Assembly (NCBI GenBank): GCA_015680685.1
Contig: MNCI01009519.1
Span: forward strand, 399,451 to 463,450
Length of the DNA stretch: 64,000 nucleotides
DNA from: Gnetum montanum
Taxonomy: Eukaryota > Streptophyta > Gnetopsida > Gnetales > Gnetaceae
Direction: 5' to 3'
Made by a program: the position numbers and the translations under genes. The stretch's first letter is position 1, and each line of letters begins with the position of its first letter. The notes beneath the pieces were generated by a model. That model ran no database searches and was not told the origin of the DNA. It saw only the letters and a program-made list of their open reading frames with translations. This document shows positions 1-10,670 of this stretch, piece after piece.

Positions 1-600
1 TTACAAAATTAGACCTCTCATTTTTTGATGGAAGGGTTCCTATTATACTCTTTAGCACTTTTTCTTTTTTGTAGCTCATCTTATTTTTTTGCTACTTACT
101 CAATTAGCCTTTGGATCTAATGAGATCTATGTTCAAACAATCTTCCTTGGGCATACATCCCAAGGGTTCTTCTAGTTTCTACTCTAAGCCCATCTATGAT
201 GTGGCGAAGTTGTTCCCTCTGAGAATAACCATGGCTAGGGCATTGGTGTAGGAGTGAATAGTATCGGCCCATGGTGGCATCCAAGGGTTCACGTGCTCCT
301 TGTTTCTAGCTTTGGATTTTCCTTCTTAGATTAGACACTCTTGAGTACATCTAGTATTAGTCATTGAACAACTCTAACATAGTACTTCATCTATGGATAG
401 ATTCTAGCTCTAAGGATCAATACCAACTTTTAGCTTCCTTGATGAGTGTCCTTGGGAAAAGCTTGAGTTTTTGCCACTCATTCTCTATGTTTTGTAAGAC
501 ATAGGCATCTTGAAAAGCTTGCAGATATGTTTGCAAATCAAAGTTGTATCCCCCTTCAAATCTTAGGAAATTGTTCATGTCTAGGCACTTAATTTGACTA
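1..600 (-). pseudogene. Gag middle part of family I element M1, interrupted by solo LTR S
   Basis: Decayed retrotransposon Gag on the minus strand. Translation of 417-600 gives a segment with 'MNNFLRFEGGYNFDLQ' followed by 'LQAFQDAYVLQNIE' and 'LKLFPRTLIKEAKSWY', which aligns with the Gag of C (about 47300-47150), M0 (about 9600-9450) and B (29475-29650). The pattern of an acidic helix followed by 'LFP..L...AK.WY' is that of the plant retrotransposon Gag domain, the structural protein that packages element RNA in the cytoplasm. Further left (1-400) the sequence parallels the C Gag around 46800-47050 (lineage-typical 'Q...I.GL..E.R..LG'). The frame carries stops, so no protein is made. It continues at 1683 beyond the inserted LTR and leaves the window at base 1. 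Confidence 0.75.
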
Positions 601-689
601 TCCTTTGAAACACTGTGAAAATTACGAGTCGGCCTCAGGCAAAGATTCGCAATTCCAGCAAAAACGCGCATCAGATTGGTTCAAAGGAT

Positions 690-1140
690 GGGTTTACGCT
701 CTATTACGCACGGCAGCGTAATGAGCATAATAAGCTTCAAGACAGTCGTAGGCAGAGTTCAGAAAAGCACAACAGGTTGGCATTTTTTCTTGCAGTTCAT
801 GGATAACTTGCCTTTACGCTCGCTACGCGGCAGTGCGTACCAGTTGTCAAGTTGTACATTTCTTATACGCTTCATCACGCGCAGCTGCGTAGCGAGCGTA
901 AACCACGCCTTGTTTTCGCTTCATCACGCGCAGCTGCGTAGCGAGCGTCAACCACGCATTATTTACGCATTCATTATGCACAGTCGCGTAGAGAGCTTAT
1001 GGCTTTTACTCCAGATTACGCTCATACACGCAACGCAACGCGAATGAGCGTAATACTGCCTGAATGCAGCCTAGAGTACGCTCAGCATATGCCTACTCTT
1101 CACACGCACAACACGCAAACAAGCGTGTTGTGCGTAGTCA
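690..1140. repeat. Array of short inverted repeats (hairpins) in the U3 of S
   Basis: Seven or eight consecutive imperfect hairpins built on TTACGCTC...GAGCGTAA arms. The clearest are 693-731 (TTACGCTC-TATTACGC with GCGTAAT-GAGCATAA), 1015-1025 with 1044-1054 (ATTACGCTCAT / ATGAGCGTAAT, 11 perfect pairs), and 1104-1116 with 1123-1135 (13 perfect pairs, 6-base loop). Two adjacent units near 868-907 and 917-955 are nearly identical direct repeats, about 49 bases apart. The array stops about 90 bases before the TATA box. It is unusually rich in CpG for this window. Confidence 0.85.
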
Positions 1141-1231
1141 CAGTCTGACTTAAAAGATCATGCCAGCAGGGCTCGTAATATCCGGAACTCACATCATCAA
1201 GGTTGCGCCTTCTCCGCAAAGTGTCGCAGCC

Positions 1232-1239
1232 TATAAATA
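1232..1239 (+). promoter_or_regulatory. TATA box of solo LTR S
   Basis: CCTATAAATACCCC lies in the same relative position as CCTATAAATACTCC in the E LTR, just after the hairpin array and before a conserved CAGTTGAC. It marks the U3/R region of the LTR promoter. Confidence 0.7.
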
Positions 1240-1682
1240 CCCCAGTTGACAAAGATACAGAGGTTGGCAAAAATTCGGGTTGGCAAATCAGAGAAGCAAA
1301 TAGCATATTTCTGAGCACTAGAGCACTTAGCACTTTGGAGTAGAGATACAGAGATCAGCGCTTTGACAATCGTGGACCTCATCATCTTATAGCCGAAGCA
1401 GAGTACAGTTCANGCTTTCATCGTGTTTAACATTATCGCCGTTGCAATCCGACCGCATCGTTTTCCCCTTGCTGTACAGTCCCTCGAATCAGATCGCTCT
1501 CTTTTACGCACTTTGCATTCTTTTACTAACCCGTAAGTCCCTGTCTGATCGACAAGACCGTTCAGGGTGCCGCGGATTCGTTTTTCCAGCTTAGCCCTCG
1601 CGCGGATCCGTGGTTAAAACTGTGTACGCCGGAATATCGGTCGGTATTTCCAGCTGCCGACGTTTTCTGTCGTTACATCCTT

Positions 1683-2600
1683 CATATGCTTAGTTGGGAT
1701 TTTCATTACCTCCATAATGTCAATCATACTTCAAGTCACCAATAGAGGTTCATCATCATCGCTATGTCTATGAAAAAATGATGGTTCTGGCCACTCCTTC
1801 GATTTTGGTGGCCTTCATGGTCATTGTTGTTTCGCTGATCACCTTCATTACAGTTGTTTCGATGATGGTTTCCATGAAAACCATTAGATGCAGAGGATGA
1901 AGAGGTAGGTGGACTGCCATCACCACTACAGTGTCTACCACCACTGCTAAACTTTTCATGATCACCATCCTTAGATCTCTTGTTGTTGTGGTGTTTACCC
2001 AAGTTCCTACCATGGTTGTCACTCTTTCTTGAATTCAATTTATGAATAGTGGATCACAGGGTTAGGTTCACACCCTCACCAATGACAGTAGGGGGTGGAG
2101 AATCTTCATGTTGAGACCTTCAATAGGAGGATCCTCAATGTCATCTTGATTTAGTAGGAACAAGGGATTTGTGTAATGTTTCCCCTTTGTAGCTTCATGA
2201 AGTTTCTCCTAATGTTGATCTAGTTTGCATTATGTTTCAGTGGGATAGTAATTTCAAGTATCATATCCATCCACAACATATTCTTTGTGAAGATCTAAGA
2301 TGCCCAACTTTTTAAGATTTTTAAATAGCATCTCAAGCACAGATTGATCAAGGGGCAAGATGACATTGCCCTCCATATCACGCCATCACAGCTATTCATC
2401 CTATTGTAGGATGAAGGTGAAGTTTGGCAGAAACTCATCTGGATGTGTGTATACCACTTTGCATTCCTATGAGATTGGTGGTTTGGTGTCCTCATGCTTG
2501 TGATAAGGAGAAGACATTTTGCAAGACAAAACAAAACAAAATTATTAGTGTGCTTTTATAATTCTATGTACAGTGGGAATGATATTGATCTTAAGGTTGT
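1683..2600 (-). pseudogene. Gag N-terminal part of family I element M1
   Basis: Minus-strand continuation of the M1 Gag after the solo LTR. Between 2534 and 2295 different frames together give a decayed version of the N-terminal segment seen in C, with 'PNFTFIL', 'WRDMEGNV' and 'EYV...YDT' blocks. At 2038-1736 there is a Ser/Asn/His/Gly-rich hydrophilic stretch, the linker before the Gag core; C has a comparable charged linker at 47736-47362. The mixture of frames and stops shows an old pseudogene. Expected start is near 2520, about 140 bases downstream (minus strand) of the primer-binding site. Confidence 0.65.
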
Positions 2601-2657
2601 ACAACGATATTAATGGTATTTACTTAGACCTAAATAGTGCATGTTCCACAAACAAAG

Positions 2658-2675
2658 TCCTTGGAAATGGTGCTA
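2658..2675 (-). other. Primer-binding site of M1 (tRNA-Asp type, decayed)
   Basis: On the minus strand this reads TAGCACCATTTCCAAGGA, one base after the LTR end. It matches the tRNA-Asp-complementary TGGCGCCGTTGCCGGGGA apart from changes that are mostly G-to-A, as expected from deamination. The equivalent sites are clearer in B (28760-28777) and C (48406-48423). Confidence 0.65.
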
Positions 2676-2676
2676 A

Positions 2677-3607
2677 TGATGATCAGTGAGGTACCCCTAC
2701 GCCCAATCATACGAATCACGAAGCATTCACGCGCGACTCAATCGAATTCCATGGACTTTATCATTTCTAGTGCACTAGCCCTTTAGGAAGTGAATATAGC
2801 CTTAAGGTCAATTGTTGTCTTCCCAATTGCACTTGTGACGTTCATTTATATAGTTAAGTGTAACCAAGGCATTTAATTTTTATCATTTTTATGTTTTATA
2901 GTTGGGTGCTTGAATTGTAGATAAAAAGGGATTTGATTAACTAATCTAAATTAACTAATTATTTAACCAATACTAACATAAGTATTTGTTCCAACTTTTT
3001 GTACACATCTTGAACCCACATATCCATTGCTAGGTGACCAAGTGCTATGCTACTGGGCATACCAAGTAATAACACTACTGGAATTACCAAGCAAATATGT
3101 GTTACACTCGAAGCGGTCATACTTATGTGTGTACTCTATTTGGCTTAATTTCTTCATTAATGTAATAACTAGAAAATATTTAATAACTAGTTGAAAACAT
3201 TTAATAAATAGTTGAAAACATTAAATGCATAAATGAAATAGCTAATCTATCCAAAGTGTTACAAGGTTTATTAGAAAGCTCATTTTTATTGTCGCACACA
3301 CTATTGTGCTCAGGTACAATAATTCTCGAATAAAGATCTGTACACTCAATGACTCTTGTTGCAGGAACTTGAAGGGAAAATTTTAACTTTTAAATGGAAA
3401 AAATGTAAGAGCTTCGCTACAACTACAATCTCTACTTCTCATAAATGTAGCTACATGTGCATATTTATAGTTGACTATAGACACTACGTTGATGGACCAT
3501 GTCGACGCATGATATGATGCATCAACTAGGCCTCATTGATAAGGCGTAGATGACGAGGCCACATTGATGAGGTCTCGTCGATGCAACTAAGATAAGACGA
3601 CTCATCA
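2677..3607 (-). mobile_element. Family I LTR shared by M0 (as 3' LTR) and M1 (as 5' LTR)
   Basis: On the minus strand it starts TGATGAGTCGTC at 3607 and ends GGTACCTCACTGATCATCA at 2677, paralleling the C LTR (TGATGAGCCGTG...GGTACCTC). M0 post-integrase sequence lies upstream and the M1 primer-binding site and gag lie downstream, so one LTR serves two internal regions. The U3 part (about 3480-3605) is full of short inverted repeats around TCATCAATG/CATTGATGA and GTCGACGA. A TATA-like 'CTATAAATATG' (minus) is near 3460-3475. About 930 bp against about 780-820 bp in C. Confidence 0.75.
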
Positions 3608-4600
3608 ATTCCTAATAGTTTATAATCCTATTTAAGAACTTTATTTGAAATAAGTTCTTTATTTGAAATTTTTAAGGAGCTGTCTACCTTTAGGCATGGG
3701 TAACATGTCTTTCTAGTGGAATCCCTAGAAATTTTTATTCTATGCATTTATAAGGTTATTACTGTGTTAAGTTTACTAGAGGACTACCTTCATGCATGGG
3801 TAACATGTCTTTCTAATGACATGGTAATGAAGAAATTATTGTAGACATACTTCCATTTTTCATTAGAACTCAACTGAATAATATAACTTATCAGTAGGAT
3901 AGAACTCATAGTAGTAGCTTTAGAGAATCCATAAATACCCTTGATATTACACCCTTTTCATTTCCACTTAGTTCTTCACTTTTCTATCTCAGCATAATGA
4001 TCACAATTTTATTTTAGTTTTATTATGAATAGGATGTCATTATGTCAATGGTAAGAACCTCTTATTATTGGAAATGAGTGGATGGATAATATGGTCTCAC
4101 TACATATATAATCAGTCCTTTAATGATTCAATAACATAGATTGAAATTTTCATTATTTCTACACATCTTATTTTATTCCTTTACACCTTATTAAAATATT
4201 TAACAAAAATATGTACATGAACAATAGTTTAAAAATTATGAAAAAATGTAAGAATAGAAAAATGTAAAAATAATTTCGAAGATATTAAGAAATGAAAAAG
4301 AGTTAAGAAATGAAAAAAGATATAAAAGAATGAAAAAGATATTAAAGAATGCAAAAATTAGTAAGAAATAGAAAAAACATAATAAGAATAAAAAAGAAGA
4401 ATTAGTGCTTAAGTATCGGACCTAAGACCCCCATGACTATTATTAAGAGTGGAGATTTGGAAGATTGAATGAAAAGTAAACAATTTTGTGGATATGGTAG
4501 AGTCTTGGGAGAAGTAAGAAAAGTTACAAGATGATTTCACCTATTGAATATTGATGAGAATAGATCTTTGTATGTTCATTGGGTGGTAAATTTGCATGGT
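3608..4600 (-). other. M0 post-integrase region with a duplicated conserved segment
   Basis: No coding sequence is evident. At 3700-3830 (minus strand) a segment around 'AGAAAGACATGTTACCCATG' occurs twice, about 80 bases apart; the same segment is present once in B near 31900-31930 (AGAAAGACATGTCCCCATGC). At 4030-4110 there is a further block shared with B (31590-31660; 'CCATCCACTCATT'). 4200-4400 is A-rich low-complexity sequence (AAAGAA-type). A polypurine-like AGTCATGGGGGTC (minus) occurs at 4428-4440. Between blocks I see nothing else. Confidence 0.55.
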
Positions 4601-4619
4601 GTCATATTGGTATGTAACA

Positions 4620-5660
4620 TGGATGATAAAAGGTCCCTTCCATAGAGTTTGAAACTTAGCCTTTTGTGGAACATGTTTAGGATTATAGTAAAGTAATTTA
4701 TTGCCAAGCTTGATGGATACTCATCTTATTTTGATGTCATGTCTATATTTGGAGTACTTCTTGCGGACTTTATTACTTATTTGATCTACCAATCAATTCT
4801 CATATAAGATATTTAGATTCTTTAGGTGCTCTTTTTGAGCCAAGATTAGATCTAGGTTAAGAGTGCTAGTAGTGATAAGGGTATTTATTTCTAGTTGAAT
4901 TGGCAAAGTAGGTAGTTTACCATAAACTAATTCATATGGTGAATACCCTATACAAATTTTCTAGGTTGATCTATATGCCCATAAAGGATCATTAAGTTTC
5001 GTGCTGTAGTTCTTTCTATAATGATTAATGGTTCTAGTTAATATCTTTATGATTTCTCTATTAGTCATTTCAGCTTGACCATTCACTTGGGGTGATAATG
5101 TGTAATCAGTTTGTTACTAACCCAAAGTTGTTGTGTTAGCTTCTTAAATGTAGCTCATGTAAATTAAGTTTTGTTATTTGATATTAACATATGTGGTACT
5201 CTAAATCTATTTGTCACATCTTGTTGAAAGAATTTGACAACTGTTTTGGCTATGCAATATGTAACTATAGCTACTTCTACCCAATTTGTGTAATAATTAA
5301 TGGTTACTATAATATAGGACTTTCCATTTGGCATCGATGTGATAGGTCCCATAAAGAAAATTCCACAGATGTCAAAGGATTCTAATGGTTATATTCATTT
5401 TTGAGATCCTTCATTTATGGGCATTAGTCCTCCATCACTTTGGCATATTTCACAAGATTATGCAAATTAGTCTGCATCCCTAAATATGGTGGGCCAAAAG
5501 TAGCTTGGCATCATAAGTTTTAATGTTGTCCTCCTTCCTGCATAATGACCATTGCATGGTCCTTCATGTGTATCTTACAAGAATCTTTGTTGGTTTTCTT
5601 CCTGAATACACCATTTTATCAATCCATTAGCATATATATTATATAAGATTTCATTAATTT
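4620..5660 (-). pseudogene. Integrase of M0
   Basis: Degenerate DDE integrase, which inserts element cDNA into the chromosome. Minus-strand translation gives a 'CEICQ' CxxC (second half of the HHCC zinc finger) near 5445, then from 5352 'MGPITSMPNGKSYIIVTINYY' without its last residue, and 'NWVEVAI', 'VVKFFQQD', 'RFRVPHMLISNN'. Athila-type integrases usually have VDYYTKWVEA and ISD.G here; both catalytic Asp positions read Asn (VTINYY and ISNN), so even without stops the core would be inactive. After 5160 the frame is broken but 'THYHP' and 'RTTAR' blocks remain. The ambiguous left limit reflects decay of the C-terminal domain. Confidence 0.75.
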
Positions 5661-5879
5661 CCATATATCTTTTTACTATATGGAGAAATTGTTCTTTTTG
5701 TTTCTTGTTTCATTGAATATGAAGTTCTTTTTTGATGAAATATGTTATGTAATCATTAATCCATGACTTCACTATTGAGCCTACAATCATTATTATTTTT
5801 GTGAATAAATTTTCATCAAGAAATTGGTTTGATACTAGTTCATAATTTTCTTAAGGTGTCCATATAAACGTTGATAAAT

Positions 5880-7350
5880 GATCTACTACAACATTCTTAG
5901 TTTTTTTAATCAATCATCGTGATGTAAAATTCTTGCAAGATAATGAGCCATCCTATCACTCTTGGACTTATCATTGGTTTATTTATAAAAAACTTGATGG
6001 CACTATGATCAGTGTGGATATGAATAGAATATTTGAGCACATAGTATTTGAATTTTTAAGTGTATATACCACATCTATTAGCTCCTTTTCTATGGTGGTG
6101 TAATTGACTTGTGCCTTGGTGATGTTTTGAATGGTGTGGTGTATATAAAAAGTTCTCTTCTAATCATCAAATTGAGTTATTACTACTTCCAATGTGTAGT
6201 TTGAAGCATCTGTCATAATGTAGAAAGGCTTGAACCAATTCAGAGCTTAGAGGATTTATGTTTCAATCAATTTCCATTTATGGTTTTGAACACTTATTCA
6301 CATTATTTTGTCCACTAAAATAATGCACCTTTCTTTATTAATTCTACTAGCAATTTTGTAATCGTTGAAAAATTTTCAATAAATCTCTTATAATATCTTG
6401 TATGGCCAATGAATGAACTAACACATTTGATAGGTGGTGGCCTCTGAGTAATATTTTGAATGAATATTATCTTTTCTAAATCTACCTCTATTCTTTTATA
6501 AGATACTTTATGTCTCAAAATGATGCCATCTTGAATCATTAAGTGGCTTTTCTACCAATTGAGATTTGGATTAGTTTTAGCATATCTTTTTAGGACTTAC
6601 TCTAAATGGTCCAAGGATTGTTTGAAATTGAGATCATATATGAAAAAATCATCCATAAATACTTCAAATCCATTGCCAATATGTTTCTAGAAGATACTTA
6701 GTACAAGTCTCTAGAAGGTGGCAGAAGCATTACATAAATCAAAGAGCATTTTCTTGTATGCAAATATCCCTCATGGATTGGTGAACATGGTCTTCTTCTA
6801 ATCATCTAATGAAATGTGGATTTGGGTGTACCCACTATATCTATCTAGAAAACTATAATATTAGTGTCCTAAGATGGTATCTAGGACTTGGTTAATTAAT
6901 GGTAGAGGGAAATGATTCTTGAACATTACCATGTTTAATAATTGAAAATCAATGTAGATCCTCCACTTGCCATCTTTCTTTGGAACAATGACTAATGAGC
7001 TAACCCATTCATTATCAGCTATGAAATAGCTGAATCCAAATTTTAATAGTTTTTTCCAATTCTTATTTGATAATTATATTAAGTTTGAGATTCAATATTC
7101 TTTGAGGTTGGCAATGTGGTTTAATGAGTAGGTCTGTATAGATTTGATGTTGAAAAATGCATGGATCAATGCTAGTGATTTCATCATAGGACCATGTGAA
7201 TATGGTTGGCCATTTATTCATCACTTATAATAGTTTTCTTTTTTTTTCTTTATCAAGATTAGCATTTATGATTACTATTCTTTTATTATTCAAGAAAGCA
7301 TATTCTAGTGCATCTAGTAGGGCCTTTAGTTCTAGAGGTATTGATTCATA
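5880..7350 (-). pseudogene. Reverse transcriptase and RNase H of M0
   Basis: Degenerate RT-RH. Minus-strand translation runs from 'CQPQRILNLKLN' through 'LVIVPKKDGKWRIYIDF', 'HFPLPLINQVLD', 'YSFLDRYSGYTQI', 'GIFAYKKMLFDLCNA' and 'FMDDFFIY' (the YxDD catalytic box, near 6650) to the open segment 6539-6315 with 'PPPIKCVSSFIGH' and 'YYKRFIENFS'. RNase H follows: 'DASNYTLEVVITQ', 'AQVNYTTIEKELIDVVY', 'HTDHSAIKF', 'RVIGW'. RT copies RNA to DNA and RNase H removes the RNA template in the cytoplasmic particle. More than a dozen in-frame stops are present. The phrase set is Athila-type and differs from element A. Confidence 0.85.
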
Positions 7351-7539
7351 CTTTTCTAGTATCTCTAAGTGTCCCCATTCAATATCTTCCTCCTATTGTG
7401 ATTTCATGTAAGGAGGTTATCTTATTAATTGCTCTAACTTATCTATTTCTTCAACATAGACACTTACAATTTTGTTCAAAGGTTGTACGCATATGTTGGA
7501 TTCAACTACTTTTTTAGTAATTATTCATTGAGTGCCTTC

Positions 7540-8175
7540 TTGTCTAACGGTTGCTACACATAGACACTATTATACACACATATTCTATGCATCTATTGCA
7601 TTCTATGATGACATCATGTTTTGCGGTCCAAATTTTTTGCACACAATTGCACTCGTTATCGATGTATGTGATATATGGAACTTTATGTCTCTCAATAATG
7701 TTGGCTTCATCTTCCTTGAATATTTTTAAGGAAAAGTCTTTGATTTCAAGTTTAGTATCCACAATACTAAGACATGCTCTTCCCATGATTCTAAATAATT
7801 TTCCTTTATTCTTTTTCACATATATGACTAGGAAATTAGAAGGATAAGGTAATCCATTTATTATGGTAATTACATCTTCAACCTACCTAAGTAAAATAGC
7901 TGTTGATTTATCTGTAAGGTCTAATTGAATGTTACTCTTCTCTAGTAGGGGAAGATTCCAAGTCTTGTACATATCTTGTGAAATAAGGTTTACTTCTAAC
8001 CTTGAATCTAAGAGAGCCTTGAATGGTTTATGTCCTACTGTTTGGAGATGGATGAAGGAACTTCCAAGATCTATTCTCTTCTTAGGAAGTGCTCCTACTT
8101 TAATACAATATGTTATTATTTGAGTGATCATGATAGTAGTTACATTCTTGTTCATAGATATTAGAAGCATAGTGT
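7540..8175 (-). pseudogene. Aspartic protease (retropepsin) of M0
   Basis: Two collinear open segments in one minus-strand frame (8170-7883 and 7819-7544). Retropepsin cuts the element polyprotein; the expected active site D(S/T)G is seen as 'ALLDSRLEVNLIS', with Gly replaced by Arg. Later conserved blocks are 'YPSNFLVI' and 'FRIMGRACLSIVD' (family: PLIMGRPWL). Element C preserves the same protein at 45580-45308. Downstream the frame leads into a decayed RT N-terminus. Stops and the altered active site make it non-functional. Confidence 0.75.
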
Positions 8176-8179
8176 TTCT

Positions 8180-10596
8180 TCAAGGATTATGTGTGGATGG
8201 AATAGAGTTAGGTGAAGTTCTGATCCTTTGAACCTTTTCTAAACTTACCCTAAAGAAGGGATGTTTCTTGGCTCTTAGTTCATTTTTTATCATAGTGTTT
8301 TGCATAGTAACTACCCTAGTAGCACTCTTTTGTTATGGTTGCATTGGTAGTTCTCCTTAGATGATTGGTGATGGTATAGATGGTAAAGTATATAGAGCTT
8401 GAAGTGGAGAACTAGGTATTAGTTGGAAGGTGTAAGAGCTTGAATCCATGCATGATGTAGTGGGTTTATGATATTCTAGTGGATAGTAGGGTAAAGAGGT
8501 GTGGATTGAAGTGTTCCAAGTAGAGATTAGCCATTGAAAATAGAATTCATAAGGATCAAGCTACCTATATAATATTGTTGTCTTGGTGATGGCATTCCCC
8601 ATGCTTGTGGTTGTTGCCACTATTGGTGGATAAGATAATCATCTAGGCATTTATTTCTTGATAAATTTTGGATTAAGTACATATTCCATAGACTCTTATA
8701 AGTGGGTCGTAATAAGACAACATCCATTAGAATGTTTATACTAGCATAGTTTACATCGTTTTCATCTTCTGAACTAAAGTCCATTAATTCATTTACTGTA
8801 GTAACTTTTCCTTTATGCTTGTAGTTTTCTCATTTATTGTCTCTTCTTTTCTTATTATCCTTGTTTCTATTTAAGGCTTTTTCAATATTTCCTCTAGTAT
8901 CTTCAATGTTGTGGTAAAATTTTCATCTATGGAATCCCACATTTTCTTTACTTTTGTTACAATGTCATTAACTAATTTTTGAATTGGTAGAGTCTTTCAT
9001 TGGATTGTATCTTTCAAAGTCTCCTATTCTTGTAACTCACATATTCTTACATCTTATTTTCTTATCCCTGTATCTCTATTATACTCTTTTACAGATTCTC
9101 TTTTTCTTAAATCACCTTCTTTTTTCACCACTTGGTCAATGAGTCTTCGAATTTGATGGATTGTCATTTTAGATAATCTACCTTGGACATACATCCCAAG
9201 AGTTTCTCTTATCATGTTTCTTAGCCCATTTATGATATGGCTGAGTTATTCCCTTTGAGAAAATTTGTGGCATGGACATCTATGTAATAATAAATAGTAC
9301 CAGCCCATTGCTACATTAAGGGATTTATGCATTCCTTGCTTCCATCCTTGGATTTGTTTTCTCAAGTTGTACACTCTAAATAGGTTTAATACTTTTCATT
9401 AAAGAGCTCTAGCATGGTACTGCATCTTCGAATTGATTCTGGTTCTAAGAATCAATACCAACTCTTTGCTTCTTTTATGAATGTTTTAGGAAACAAGTTT
9501 ACTTTTTGCCAAATATTCTCAATATTTTGTAGGACACAGGTATCATAGAAGGCTCGGAGATGATGCTATGGATCTACATTCTATTCACCTTTAAATTTTG
9601 GAATATTATTCATATCTAATAGCTTGATGTGATTGTCCCTTATGTGCTTGGTAGGAATGTACATAGCTTCCTTGATGTTAATTATATTTTGAGTGGCTAG
9701 TAGGGGTTCTTAGTTTTTGGGTTCATGAACTCTATTGTAGTGTTGAGCACTTCAATGCTCATGATATTATCTTTCTTCACACTTGATCCTTTCTCTTCAT
9801 TCAATATAGTCATTTTCTTCTTCATCAAGTTGCCTTCTTTTATATGCATATCTCTCATGGTCTCTTTGTCTTTCCTTCTCATGATTCCTTTATCTTCATT
9901 CTCTTTTTTCAAAATCTATAGACGAAGGAGAAAGAAGATGAAGAATCTAGAGAATGGTGCTAGCTAGTACACCATCTATTACTCCTTGATTCATCACCCT
10001 TATATTTAATAGAGGCCTTAGGCCTTGAATTCCTTCTAAGTCTGGAGTCTTTCTTATCTCTTGTAGGGGTTTCTACAAGAGCTAAATGCAACTTGATCTT
10101 AATAGGATCTTCAATGCATATGATTGATAATGGGACCCATAAGTTTGATGAGGCTTCTTTGTTTGGAGTATGAAATCTTCTTTTTCTTCTAGAAAAACTG
10201 TTTAAGGAATTTCTTTCCCTTTTCATGTTCATATCTTATCTTCATTATGGCATGCCTTCTTGCTTGGGCCTTTGTTAGGTGGTATGGCCTAGTCATGTGT
10301 TTGGAGATGTGGTACCCCTCTTGTACATGGCCAAGGTTTGGTCTCATAAGGGTTTCTTGAAACATTAATTATATTGAATGTTTCAAAGACAAGACAATGT
10401 TGTCCTATAAATCTCTTCAATTGAGTTATTCATCTTGGTGAAAAATAAATGTGAAATCAGAAGAGTAAGGATTAGTGTGAGCATAGAAAAGTCTAGTTTG
10501 CATTGATGCACTTTAATCTTCTTCATTAGAATCCTTATCATGACTCTCATTAAATTCAATAGTAGGTGGAGATTTTTGCTTAGTTGTAGAAGTCAT
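8180..10596 (-). pseudogene. Gag of M0
   Basis: Minus-strand Gag broken by many stops. I place the start at the ATG at 10596 ('MTSTTKQKSPPTIEF'), 75 bases inside the A insertion point. Near 10470-10300 is a decayed N-terminal domain ('FTFIFHQDE', 'RDL.DNIV') shared with C and M1. Around 10200-9700 is a Lys/Arg/Glu-rich linker. The Gag core is at about 9600-9050 ('MNNI.KF', 'CVLQNIENIWQKV', 'LFPKTFIKEAKSWY', later 'LGMYVQGRLSKM..HQIRRLI'), followed by a charged region. Gag would form the particle. No intact zinc knuckle is visible. About 8640-8200 is the Gag-protease linker, with no recognisable domain. Confidence 0.7.
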
Positions 10597-10670
10597 TTTA
10601 AATGTTTGATGCTTGAGTGTGTACTTTATAGAAAATTGTTCTAAGTGTGAAAAATATGCTTGATGATACT

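Larger units (their letters stand above)
606..1677 (+). mobile_element. Solo LTR of family II (S)
   Basis: A 1,072-bp stretch beginning TGAAACACTGTG and ending GTTACA. It is flanked by an exact 5-bp target duplication, TCCTT, at 601-605 and 1678-1682. Start, end and 3' third align with the 5' LTR of element E (52959-54542), including 'AAGTCCCTGTCT.ATCGACAAG' and the terminal 'TTTTCT.TCGTTACA'. No primer-binding site or internal sequence follows, and the M1 gag resumes directly, so this is a recombined solo LTR. It is shorter than the E LTR; the missing length lies mainly in the part upstream of the TATA box. Base 1413 is ambiguous (n). Confidence 0.9.

Noticed and set aside
690-1140. CRISPR-like array
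   Set aside because: Repeats are imperfect inverted repeats without unique spacers of constant length, located in a plant LTR.
4200-4400. Poly(A) tail of a LINE or processed pseudogene
   Set aside because: The A-rich stretch is interspersed with G and T, lies in the M0 post-integrase region, and has no target duplication or upstream LINE sequence.
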